Shown here one piece after another: positions 1 to 5,744 of a stretch of DNA of 10,710 nucleotides. The position numbers and the translations under genes are program-made. This stretch comes from Fimbriimonadales bacterium (GTDB lineage: Bacteria; Armatimonadota; Fimbriimonadia; Fimbriimonadales; GBS-DC): NCBI GenBank assembly GCA_025060055.1, contig JANXCK010000158.1, positions 1 through 10,710 of the forward strand. Reading direction: 5' to 3'. Position 1 is the first letter of the stretch. The number at the start of each line of letters is the position of its first letter. The notes beneath the pieces were generated by a model. That model did not search any database. It saw only the letters and a program-made list of their open reading frames with translations, and had not been told where the DNA came from.

Positions 1-1
1 C

Positions 2-484
2 GACATCGTCACACTCGATATCGGTGTGTACTACGAGGGCTTTTGCTGCGACACGGCAATCACCGTCATCGTCGGACACGCTGATTACCAGCGCAAGCGG
101 CTCGTGCGCGTCACAGAGGAGGCGCTGCACAAAGCGTTGGAAGTGGCTCGCGCGGGCAACACGACGGGCGACATCGGCGCCGCAGCGCAACAACACGCTG
201 AGTCGTTCGGATTCAAGCCCGCCAAAGGCTTAGCAGGACATGGCGTGGGCAGGTTCGTCCACGAACTGCCCGACATCCCCAATATCGCCGAACCAGGCAC
301 GGGCGTCGAACTCAAGCCTGGCATGGTGCTTGCGATTGAACCGATGATTGTGATGGGCGACCCTGAAGTGGAGTTCCACGAGAACGAATGGTCAATCATC
401 ACACGCGACCGTAAGCCCGCCGCGCACTTCGAGCATACCGTCGTGATTACCGAGAACGGCGTCGATATACTAACGATAGAGTAA
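2..484 (+). CDS. map: Methionine aminopeptidase, type I (3' part, 5' end outside window)
   Basis: This enzyme removes the N-terminal methionine from new proteins in the cytoplasm. The reading frame is open from base 2, giving 160 visible residues of a family usually near 250, so about 90 N-terminal residues lie left of the window. All five metal ligands of the pita-bread fold are visible: Asp6 (in DIVTLDIG), Asp17 (in GFCCDT), His80 (GHGVGR), Glu113 (VLAIEPM) and Glu144 (AHFEHT). The substrate-binding His is His87 in FVHELP, where many homologues have HEEP. The ending HFEHTVVITENGVDIL is typical, so the C-terminus is complete and ends TAA at 482-484. The gene is followed after 41 bp by a converging gene. 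In many bacteria map sits beside adk, secY and infA; those would be to the left and are not seen. The family call is very secure. Confidence 0.97.
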   Translation, partial: DIVTLDIGVYYEGFCCDTAITVIVGHADYQRKRLVRVTEEALHKALEVARAGNTTGDIGAAAQQHAESFGFKPAKGLAGHGVGRFVHELPDIPNIAEPGTGVELKPGMVLAIEPMIVMGDPEVEFHENEWSIITRDRKPAAHFEHTVVITENGVDILTIE

Positions 485-525
485 TAGGCGCGACGGCGTT
501 CCGCATTTAGCACGATAACATTTCG

Positions 526-3102
526 CTACTTCCAGCGGGCGCGTATTTCGTACACGCGCTGCTTGCCGCTGTAGCCGCCAATTAGCGCGAGCGTGCCGAT
601 TGGCTGGTCGGGGTTCGGGTCGCGAGCGTAGAGGATTGGCTTGCCGTCGTACAGCGCCCAGAGCTTGCCGTCGCGCCGCGACAGCTGCAGCGTGTGGCGT
701 CCAGGGGTCATCATCTGCTCGCTTTCGCCCGTCTCCGCGCCGAAGAGGCGGAACCGCGTGCGCGTGTTCAGATAACCGCCCACGAACAGCACATAGTCGC
801 GCCCCGCGTTCATCTCGGTCTCCTTCGTGGTGGGCAGAAACGCTGCCAGCACTCCATCCTGCACGGCTTCCAGCTCGACCCACAGGTCGAACTCAGTCGC
901 GTTCAGCCCTGCGATGCGCAGGTGCGACTCCTGATGTCCGTCGTAAGCCCACGCGCCTTGACGCACTTCCCAACCCGCGCCGATTTGTAGCCCGTCGGCA
1001 CTTGCGGGCGTAAACACGCGCGTTGCCGCCTCACGGCTCAACTCGGCGGGCGCGCCTGCAGGCATTGGCAGCACGCCTATAGGCTCTTTCATCAAGCAGT
1101 AAAACACATCGTAAGGCTCGTACAGCGAGTAGCCCCTGCCGTTCGCTTGGTACACATCCGCGTAGACACCGATTTCGCGTCCGCCGCCGCGCCAGAACCA
1201 ACGGCTCTTGCCCCCATTCGGGATACTGAGTTCAATAACAGTGGTGCGGTCGCGTCGACGGGACGCTTTCCACTGCAGTTCGGGCACGGTGCGCCATGGT
1301 GTGTGCGCCTCCACTTGCCCCCGATTGCGCGCCTCGAACCAAATCACCTTGTCGGTAGCGAATACGCCCTGCCCCTCGCCGTCGAAGCCCGCGTAGAGCC
1401 TATCCCAGTCCCCTGTGATTTCGAACAGCGCGTAGTATTCGTCTTCGTCGTGGCAGTGTTTGAAGGTGAGCTTGAGGTCGTCCTGTTGTAGCTCGCCTGC
1501 TGGGGGGATGTGTTGCCACTCACTGGGGTCGCCGTCAACGGTCGCGCGGGCGTGCCACACAAACGGCTGCCAAGGGTAGAGCGGGTAGGGGTCGGTTGTG
1601 TCGGGCAAGCCGTCGTCGTCTTGGTCGGTTTTGCGCGGGTTGGGCACGCGCGACTGCCAGCGCGGCTTGACGAACGTGTTCTGCAACGGCGCGGGCGCCC
1701 AAGTGCTGAGCATCGCCTTGCGCAGGTCGTTCATCTGCCCATCCGTCTGAGCGTGGTGGGGGCTGGAGCCGAACCGCTTCTCGTCCAGCGGCAGGCGCGG
1801 GTCGTCGTCGGGGAAGCCGTCCTCATCTGCGTCGCGCACCACCAACGCCTCGCCGAAGTAAAAGCGCAGCCACTGCGCGTCGCTCACCGTGCGATCCCAG
1901 TATGCCATCACATTCCAGTGTTCACCGTGCTTGCCTGCGGTGTTCCACGGGTTCATCGACACTGAGCCGTCGGGGTTCACGCGTCGGTAGCGCGGCTCTG
2001 GATGGTTGAACACGATGCGCTCATCTTCGCGATTCGCCAGCGAGAACGCGCCCATCGACTCCATCTGGTGGTGGAACTCGTGCGCCACGAGCCACGCTGT
2101 GTCGCCTCCGCCAAGAAACTGGCTCCGAGCGGGAACGCCGTCAGGGAAGTCGTCCACGCCGAGAGTGCCACCGCCACTGTCGTAGAACTCCCACTGGCGC
2201 GTCGTGGGGTTCCAGCGTCGGGGAAACGCCTGCTCAATCTGCCCCGCGTAGGGCTGTTCCTCGTCTACAGGCGCGTGGTTCGTGCGCGTGATGTCGCGCG
2301 TGTCGACAATCGTGAACGCGCCACCGCCTGGTCCAGCAAAGTCCACGCCTGCGTAGGCACGGCACTGGGGCAAGCCCTTATAGAAGCCCGTTGCCTGCTT
2401 AGGCTCCTCGCCCCAGCGTTGCCAGCGGTCATCGATGTAGATATGGAAGTCCACCCAAAGGCGCATGCCGCTGTTCACCCAGAAGTAGCGCGCGGCGATT
2501 GCGTACTCCTCCTTGATGCGTTGCAGTTGCGCCTCGCTCATCTTCGGAGGAGGTGGCGCAGGATGGCTCGAATCGGCGTATGCGGACGCGACATTCACCA
2601 CATTCGGCATCAGCAGTACCTTCACGGGCAAGCGAATGATTGTTTTATGACCGCGTGGAGCGAGCGTGGCAACGGCGTATTCGCGTCGCCACGGCGGGCG
2701 CGCGCCCCAACGCCGCTCCTCACGAGTGGGCTGGTAATCGGGGTCGTAGATGCGGTAGTAGTAGCGCGTTCCGGGCTGCAGTCCCGTAATCCGAATGCGG
2801 TGATAGGTACGCTTGCCTGGAGGGCCCTCCACGATGCGTACCCCTTTACTCGCCCACACATCCGTCCGCTTTTCAGGCGGACGCCACGCGGTCATCGGCA
2901 AGTTGCCCGCGCGGATTTGCACGCGCGTCCCAGTGGGCATTCTGGTATGATACTGCAGCACCACATAGTCGCGCCCGATCTCCATCACTGGGCGCATCGG
3001 GTCATGCAGCACGCCCCCATCGCCTTGGGGCGCACCGAAAGCGACGCTCCATCCGAGCATGCAACCAAACCAGCACACTCGCCTGAGAAACGCCCCGCGC
3101 AT
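526..3102 (-). CDS. Secreted multidomain putative zinc metallopeptidase with calcium-loop and carbohydrate-binding-like domains
   Basis: I do not recognise this 858-residue protein as a named family. Residues 1-24 look like a Sec signal peptide (Arg2, Arg7, Arg8, then a hydrophobic run ending AFGA), without a convincing lipobox. Residues about 40-150 resemble a fibronectin-III or purple-acid-phosphatase N-terminal sandwich (RITGLQPGTRYYYRIYD). Residues about 155-405 hold a zincin-type motif, AWLVAHEFHHQMES, with His341, Glu342 and His345 as likely zinc ligands and catalytic Glu. The third ligand is not certain; HGEHW at 392-396 or His367 are candidates. Residues 424-432 and 493-501 are DxDxDGxPD calcium loops like thrombospondin type-3 repeats. 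Residues about 516-675 begin VDGDPSEW, typical of CBM9/DOMON domains. Residues about 700-858 look like a laminin-G/concanavalin-like sandwich. An extracellular protease or glycan-bound hydrolase is inferred. The ATG start has a GGGGGA-type ribosome site 8 nt upstream. Activity and substrate are unknown. Confidence 0.85.
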   Translation of the reverse strand: MRGAFLRRVCWFGCMLGWSVAFGAPQGDGGVLHDPMRPVMEIGRDYVVLQYHTRMPTGTRVQIRAGNLPMTAWRPPEKRTDVWASKGVRIVEGPPGKRTYHRIRITGLQPGTRYYYRIYDPDYQPTREERRWGARPPWRREYAVATLAPRGHKTIIRLPVKVLLMPNVVNVASAYADSSHPAPPPPKMSEAQLQRIKEEYAIAARYFWVNSGMRLWVDFHIYIDDRWQRWGEEPKQATGFYKGLPQCRAYAGVDFAGPGGGAFTIVDTRDITRTNHAPVDEEQPYAGQIEQAFPRRWNPTTRQWEFYDSGGGTLGVDDFPDGVPARSQFLGGGDTAWLVAHEFHHQMESMGAFSLANREDERIVFNHPEPRYRRVNPDGSVSMNPWNTAGKHGEHWNVMAYWDRTVSDAQWLRFYFGEALVVRDADEDGFPDDDPRLPLDEKRFGSSPHHAQTDGQMNDLRKAMLSTWAPAPLQNTFVKPRWQSRVPNPRKTDQDDDGLPDTTDPYPLYPWQPFVWHARATVDGDPSEWQHIPPAGELQQDDLKLTFKHCHDEDEYYALFEITGDWDRLYAGFDGEGQGVFATDKVIWFEARNRGQVEAHTPWRTVPELQWKASRRRDRTTVIELSIPNGGKSRWFWRGGGREIGVYADVYQANGRGYSLYEPYDVFYCLMKEPIGVLPMPAGAPAELSREAATRVFTPASADGLQIGAGWEVRQGAWAYDGHQESHLRIAGLNATEFDLWVELEAVQDGVLAAFLPTTKETEMNAGRDYVLFVGGYLNTRTRFRLFGAETGESEQMMTPGRHTLQLSRRDGKLWALYDGKPILYARDPNPDQPIGTLALIGGYSGKQRVYEIRARWK

Positions 3103-3110
3103 CCGAATCG

Positions 3111-3117
3111 TCCCCCT
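3111..3117 (-). promoter_or_regulatory. Ribosome binding site of the secreted protein gene
   Basis: On the minus strand AGGGGGA lies 8 nt before the ATG at 3102-3100. It supports this start over any downstream one, as does the signal peptide that begins immediately after it. Confidence 0.7.
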
Positions 3118-3123
3118 GATGAC

Positions 3124-3138
3124 GGGTATACTATACCC
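3124..3138. promoter_or_regulatory. Divergent promoter core / possible operator (perfect 15-bp palindrome)
   Basis: The sequence GGGTATA-C-TATACCC is a perfect inverted repeat around one central base, in the short gap between two divergent genes. It holds a -10-like TATACT on the plus strand (3127-3132) and TATAGT on the minus strand (3135-3130). A plus-strand transcript would start near 3139, about 10 nt before the aminotransferase ribosome site. A minus-strand transcript would start near 3123, about 20 nt before the ATG of the secreted protein gene. I see no good -35 box at 16-18 bp on either side. The two promoters overlap, so they would compete for polymerase, or a dimeric regulator may bind the palindrome. 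Promoter function is inferred from position and sequence only. Confidence 0.6.
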
Positions 3139-3148
3139 AGTTCACAGC

Positions 3149-3155
3149 AAGGAGG
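3149..3155 (+). promoter_or_regulatory. Ribosome binding site deciding the aminotransferase start
   Basis: AAGGAGG is a near-perfect Shine-Dalgarno site. It lies 10 nt before the TTG at 3166 but 22 nt before the first in-frame ATG at 3178, so TTG is the better start. It also rules out the much longer open frame reaching back into the opposite gene. Confidence 0.75.
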
Positions 3156-3165
3156 ACGAGACAAC

Positions 3166-4284
3166 TTGCAAGTCAGGATGGCAGACTTAGGCAGCCAGTA
3201 CCGTCGGATTCGGGACGAACTCGAACCGATGCTGTTGGAGGTGCTGGCAAGCGGGCGTTATATTTTGGGCGAGCATGTGCAAGCGTTGGAAGACGAGGTG
3301 GCGCAGGCGTGCAACGCCCGCTTTGCAGTCGGCGTGAGTTCGGGCACGGACGCCCTCAAGTTAACCCTGCGTGCAGTGGGCATTCAGCCTGGCGATGAAG
3401 TGATTACCACTCCGTTCACCTTCGTGTCCACAACCGAAGTGATTGTGCAACTGGGCGCGACCCCTGTGTTTGTGGATATTGAACCCGAAACCTACAACCT
3501 TGACCCCAATCTGGTAGAGGCGGCGATTACCCCGCGCACCCGCGCGATTTTGCCCGTTAGCCTGTATGGGCAATCGGCGGAGATGCGCGCCCTGCGCCAG
3601 ATTGCCGACCGCTACGGGCTGTGGCTGATTGAAGACGCTGCTCAGGCAATCGGCGCGCGCCATTATGAGGAGCCTATCGGGGCGTTCGCACACGCGGCGA
3701 CGCTAAGCTTTTTCCCGACGAAAAACCTCGGCGCAGCGGGCGATGCGGGCATGGTGATTACCAACGACGAGCAAATCGCCCGCAAGGTGCGCAGCCTGCG
3801 TGTGCATGGCATGAACAGCGCGTATTACTACGAAGACATCGGCTACACCGCACGCTTGGACGAGATTCAGGCGGTGATTCTGCGTGTGAAGATGCGCCAT
3901 CTACGCGAGTGGACGGAACGGCGACGCTACCATGCGACACTGTATCGCACGCTGCTCGCTGACGCGCCCGTGCAACTGCCATGCGCACGCCCCTACAACT
4001 ACCATGTGTATCACCAGTTCACCGTTCGGGTGGCGTGCCGTGATGAGCTGCGCACGCATCTGATGCAGCGCGGTGTGGAAAGCGCAGTCTACTACCCGCT
4101 GCCGCTTCACTTGCAGCCCGCCTACCGATTTCTGGGCTACAGCGTTGGCGACTTTCCCTGTGCGGAACGCGCCGCAAGCGAAGTGCTGTCGCTGCCGATT
4201 CACTCGGAGCTGACCGAAGACCAGATTGCGCTCGTAGCCCAAAGCATTTGGGAGTTCACTCAACAGGAGGCTCTCGCCGTATGA
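3166..4284 (+). CDS. PLP-dependent sugar aminotransferase, DegT/DnrJ/EryC1 family (WbpE-like)
   Basis: This 372-residue protein most likely transfers an amino group, usually from glutamate, to a nucleotide-linked keto-sugar, giving an amino sugar for surface polysaccharide or glycoprotein. It starts at TTG as MQVRMADLGSQYRRIRDEL, matching the usual family N-terminus (xxDLKxQYxxI). Visible motifs are SSGTDAL at 58-64 (cofactor phosphate), GDEVITTPFTFVST near 76-89, EDAAQAIGA with Asp157 and Gln160 contacting the cofactor, and SFFPTKNLGAAGDAG with Lys186 as the Schiff-base lysine. The stretch VFVDIEPETYNLDPNLVEAA followed by ITPRTRAILPVSLYGQ closely resembles Pseudomonas WbpE, which acts on UDP-2-acetamido-3-keto-glucuronate. 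The exact sugar cannot be fixed here because other DegT subfamilies share these motifs. The stop overlaps the next gene by 4 nt (ATGA), indicating translational coupling. Length is normal and no catalytic residue is missing. Confidence 0.93.
   Translation: MQVRMADLGSQYRRIRDELEPMLLEVLASGRYILGEHVQALEDEVAQACNARFAVGVSSGTDALKLTLRAVGIQPGDEVITTPFTFVSTTEVIVQLGATPVFVDIEPETYNLDPNLVEAAITPRTRAILPVSLYGQSAEMRALRQIADRYGLWLIEDAAQAIGARHYEEPIGAFAHAATLSFFPTKNLGAAGDAGMVITNDEQIARKVRSLRVHGMNSAYYYEDIGYTARLDEIQAVILRVKMRHLREWTERRRYHATLYRTLLADAPVQLPCARPYNYHVYHQFTVRVACRDELRTHLMQRGVESAVYYPLPLHLQPAYRFLGYSVGDFPCAERAASEVLSLPIHSELTEDQIALVAQSIWEFTQQEALAV
4265..4270 (+). promoter_or_regulatory. Ribosome binding site of the nucleotidyltransferase gene
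   Basis: AGGAGG lies inside the end of the aminotransferase gene, 10 nt before the ATG at 4281. It fixes the start there rather than at an in-frame GTG 33 nt upstream, and makes the protein begin MKAMILAAGVGSRL as expected for the family. Confidence 0.75.
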
Positions 4285-5324
4285 AAGCAATGATTCTGGC
4301 AGCAGGGGTCGGCTCGCGCTTAGACCCGCTCACTCGCGCCTTGCCCAAACCGATGGTGCCCATCGTGAACCGCCCCGTTATGGAACATCTGGTGAACCTT
4401 CTCAAACAGCACGGCTTCAGCGACATCATGGTCAACCTGCACTATTTGGGCGACCAGATCAAGGCGTATTTTGGCGACGGCTCGCGCTGGGGCGTGCGCA
4501 TCCACTACTCAGAAGAAGACCAGCTGTGGGGCGACGCAGGCAGCGTGAAACGCTGTGAGGACTTTTTCGACGACACCTTCATCGTAATCGGCGGCGATGA
4601 CCTGACCGACTTAGACCTCACGCGCCTCATCAAGTTCCACAAGGAGAAAAAGTCGCTCTGCACAATTGCGCTCTCGCTGGTGGAAGACCCTTCGGAGTAC
4701 GGAATCGCGCTGCTGAATGAGCGGGGGCGCATCACGCGCTTTTTGGAAAAGCCGAAAGGCGAGATGATTTTCTCCAACGCGGCGAACATCGGGATTTATG
4801 TGCTGGAGCCTGATGTGCTGGAGCTGATTCCGCGCGGCGCGCCTTACGGCTTTGGGAAAAACCTACTTCCGCTGCTGATTGAGCGCAAGCTGCCCTTGTA
4901 CGGCTTTCTAACTTCCAGCTACTGGAAGGATGTGGGCAATCTCAAGACCTACCAGCAAGCGCATTGGGACGCGTTGGCGGGGCGCGTGCGGCTGCAGATG
5001 CCTTACCCTGAGCAGCGCAAGTTCGTGTGGATCGGCGAGAATGTGGAAATCGCTGAGGACGCCGAAATCGCTTACCCCGCGCTCATCGGCTCAGGCGCAC
5101 GCATCGAATCGGGCGCAAGAGTGCTGGAAAACAGCGTGCTGGGCGAGGGCTGCGTAGTGGAAGAAGGCGCGGTCGTGCAAGAGAGCATTCTGTGGGACGG
5201 TGCGGTCGTGATGCGCGACACGATGCTGGTGCGCTGCGTGGTCGGGCGCGATTGTAAAGTGAAGTCGAACGTGGCGATTTTCGACGGCGTGATTGTGGAT
5301 GCAAAGCAGCGGGCACGCAAGTAA
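4281..5324 (+). CDS. Sugar-1-phosphate nucleotidyltransferase with left-handed beta-helix tail
   Basis: This 347-residue cytoplasmic enzyme couples an NTP to a sugar-1-phosphate, giving an NDP-sugar and pyrophosphate. Residues 1-235 are the nucleotidyltransferase domain: LAAGVGSRLDPLTRALPKPM at 6-25 is the nucleotide-binding signature with catalytic Arg13 and Lys23, GGDD at 104-107 holds the metal-binding Asp, FLEKPK at 154-159 and WKDVGNL at 215-221 are the sugar-site motifs. Residues 250-340 are hexapeptide repeats (IGENVEIAEDAEI, IGSGARIESGARV) of a left-handed beta-helix, as in mannose-1-phosphate guanylyltransferases and some glucose-1-phosphate thymidylyl/uridylyltransferases. The loop usually LGTAG reads WGDAGSVK at 83-90. 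The substrate (mannose or glucose) and base (GTP, dTTP or UTP) cannot be decided from sequence by eye. It is coupled to the aminotransferase by an ATGA overlap. Its TAA stop touches the CCA end of the converging tRNA-Pro. Confidence 0.92.
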   Translation: MKAMILAAGVGSRLDPLTRALPKPMVPIVNRPVMEHLVNLLKQHGFSDIMVNLHYLGDQIKAYFGDGSRWGVRIHYSEEDQLWGDAGSVKRCEDFFDDTFIVIGGDDLTDLDLTRLIKFHKEKKSLCTIALSLVEDPSEYGIALLNERGRITRFLEKPKGEMIFSNAANIGIYVLEPDVLELIPRGAPYGFGKNLLPLLIERKLPLYGFLTSSYWKDVGNLKTYQQAHWDALAGRVRLQMPYPEQRKFVWIGENVEIAEDAEIAYPALIGSGARIESGARVLENSVLGEGCVVEEGAVVQESILWDGAVVMRDTMLVRCVVGRDCKVKSNVAIFDGVIVDAKQRARK

Positions 5325-5402
5325 TGGTCGGGGCGCCCGGACTCGAACCGGGGACCTCCTGCACCCAAAGCAGGCGCGCTAACCATACTGCGCCACGCCC
5401 CG
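5325..5402 (-). tRNA. tRNA-Pro (anticodon TGG), CCA encoded
   Basis: Read on the minus strand this folds as a cloverleaf: acceptor CGGGGCG with CGCCCCG, D stem GCGC/GCGC, anticodon stem CCTGC/GCAGG with loop TTTGGGT giving anticodon TGG, T stem CCCGG/CCGGG with TTCGAGT, discriminator A, then an encoded CCA (5327-5325). The C1-G72 pair and A73 are typical of bacterial tRNA-Pro. It is last in a three-tRNA cluster, 2 nt after tRNA-Val. Its CCA directly abuts the stop codon of the convergent nucleotidyltransferase gene. Confidence 0.97.
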
Positions 5403-5404
5403 CA

Positions 5405-5479
5405 TGGTGCGCGGTGGAGGACTCGAACCTCCGACCCCTTCCACGTCAAGGAAGTGCTCTCCCACTGAGCTAACCGCGC
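5405..5479 (-). tRNA. tRNA-Val (anticodon GAC), CCA encoded
   Basis: On the minus strand: acceptor GCGCGGT/ACCGCGC, D stem GCTC/GAGC with AGTGGGA loop, anticodon stem CTTCC/GGAAG with loop TTGACGT giving GAC, T stem GGAGG/CCTCC with TTCGAGT, discriminator A and encoded CCA (5407-5405). All stems pair fully. It is the middle gene of the cluster, separated by 5 nt from tRNA-Ala and 2 nt from tRNA-Pro, so the three are surely cut from one transcript. Confidence 0.97.
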
Positions 5480-5484
5480 ACGCC

Positions 5485-5560
<76 letters not shown>

Positions 5561-5577
5561 AGACATTTTCGGCTCAA

Positions 5578-5622
5578 ATCAGGACCTCTTCTGACCAACG
5601 AGTCAGTCAAGAGACCCCTGAT
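5578..5622. other. Imperfect stem-loop in the tRNA/purF intergenic region
   Basis: Three nested arms pair perfectly: ATCAGG (5578-5583) with CCTGAT (5617-5622), CTCTT (5586-5590) with AAGAG (5609-5613), and CTGAC (5591-5595) with GTCAG (5602-5606), around a 6-nt CAACGA loop. They are broken by a small 2x3 internal loop and a TC bulge. That is 16 base pairs in 45 nt. It has no T-run on either side, so it is not a standard terminator. On the minus strand it falls in the leader ahead of tRNA-Ala. Its role is unknown; it may be a processing site or a binding site. Confidence 0.55.
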
Positions 5623-5628
5623 GACCAC

Positions 5629-5655
5629 TTGCATGCAGACCGCTCTTTGCACGCA
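5629..5655. repeat. Short direct repeat TTGCAYGCA, 18-bp period
   Basis: TTGCATGCA (5629-5637) and TTGCACGCA (5647-5655) are repeated with starts 18 bp apart, just downstream of the proposed tRNA promoter. The first copy contains the 8-bp palindrome TGCATGCA. It could be an operator pair or chance; the repeat is short. Confidence 0.35.
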
Positions 5656-5665
5656 AGCAATCAAA

Positions 5666-5695
5666 AGTATACCCCAAGCGGGCGCGTCGATTCAA
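5666..5695 (-). promoter_or_regulatory. Probable promoter of the tRNA cluster
   Basis: On the minus strand TTGAAT (5695-5690) and TATACT (5671-5666) form a good sigma-70-type pair with an 18-bp spacer. Transcription would begin near 5659, leaving about 100 nt before tRNA-Ala that contain the stem-loop and the direct repeat. The -10 is preceded by GGGG, as at the other promoters in this window. Confidence 0.65.
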
Positions 5696-5726
5696 GAGGC
5701 ATCAAGCAACGCCTGGGGCGAAGGCA

Positions 5727-5736
5727 GGGTACACTA
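5727..5736 (+). promoter_or_regulatory. Probable -10 region of purF
   Basis: GGGTACACTA contains TACACT (5730-5735), a -10-like hexamer whose start point would be about 5742-5745, practically at the GTG start of purF. There is no Shine-Dalgarno site at a normal distance before that GTG; the nearest purine run (5721-5729) ends 15 nt away and would lie upstream of the transcript. No good -35 box is visible. This suggests a leaderless mRNA. Confidence 0.5.
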
Positions 5737-5744
5737 TTGACGCC

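Noticed and set aside
485..525. A bidirectional terminator between map and the secreted protein gene
   Set aside because: Only a weak CGG/CCG stem is visible and no T-run follows on either strand.
2002..3165. Open plus-strand frame running back about 388 codons ahead of the aminotransferase
   Set aside because: It is antisense to the secreted protein gene, shows no family motif, is Arg/Ala/His-rich as expected of GC-rich shadow frames, and the ribosome site and promoter lie at 3124-3155, downstream of it.
5578..5622. The intergenic stem-loop as a decayed fourth tRNA or a terminator
   Set aside because: A tRNA-like AGAGGTC stretch is present on the minus strand, but there is no acceptor or D arm and no proper T loop. 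There is also no T-run, so neither call holds; it is kept only as an unexplained hairpin.
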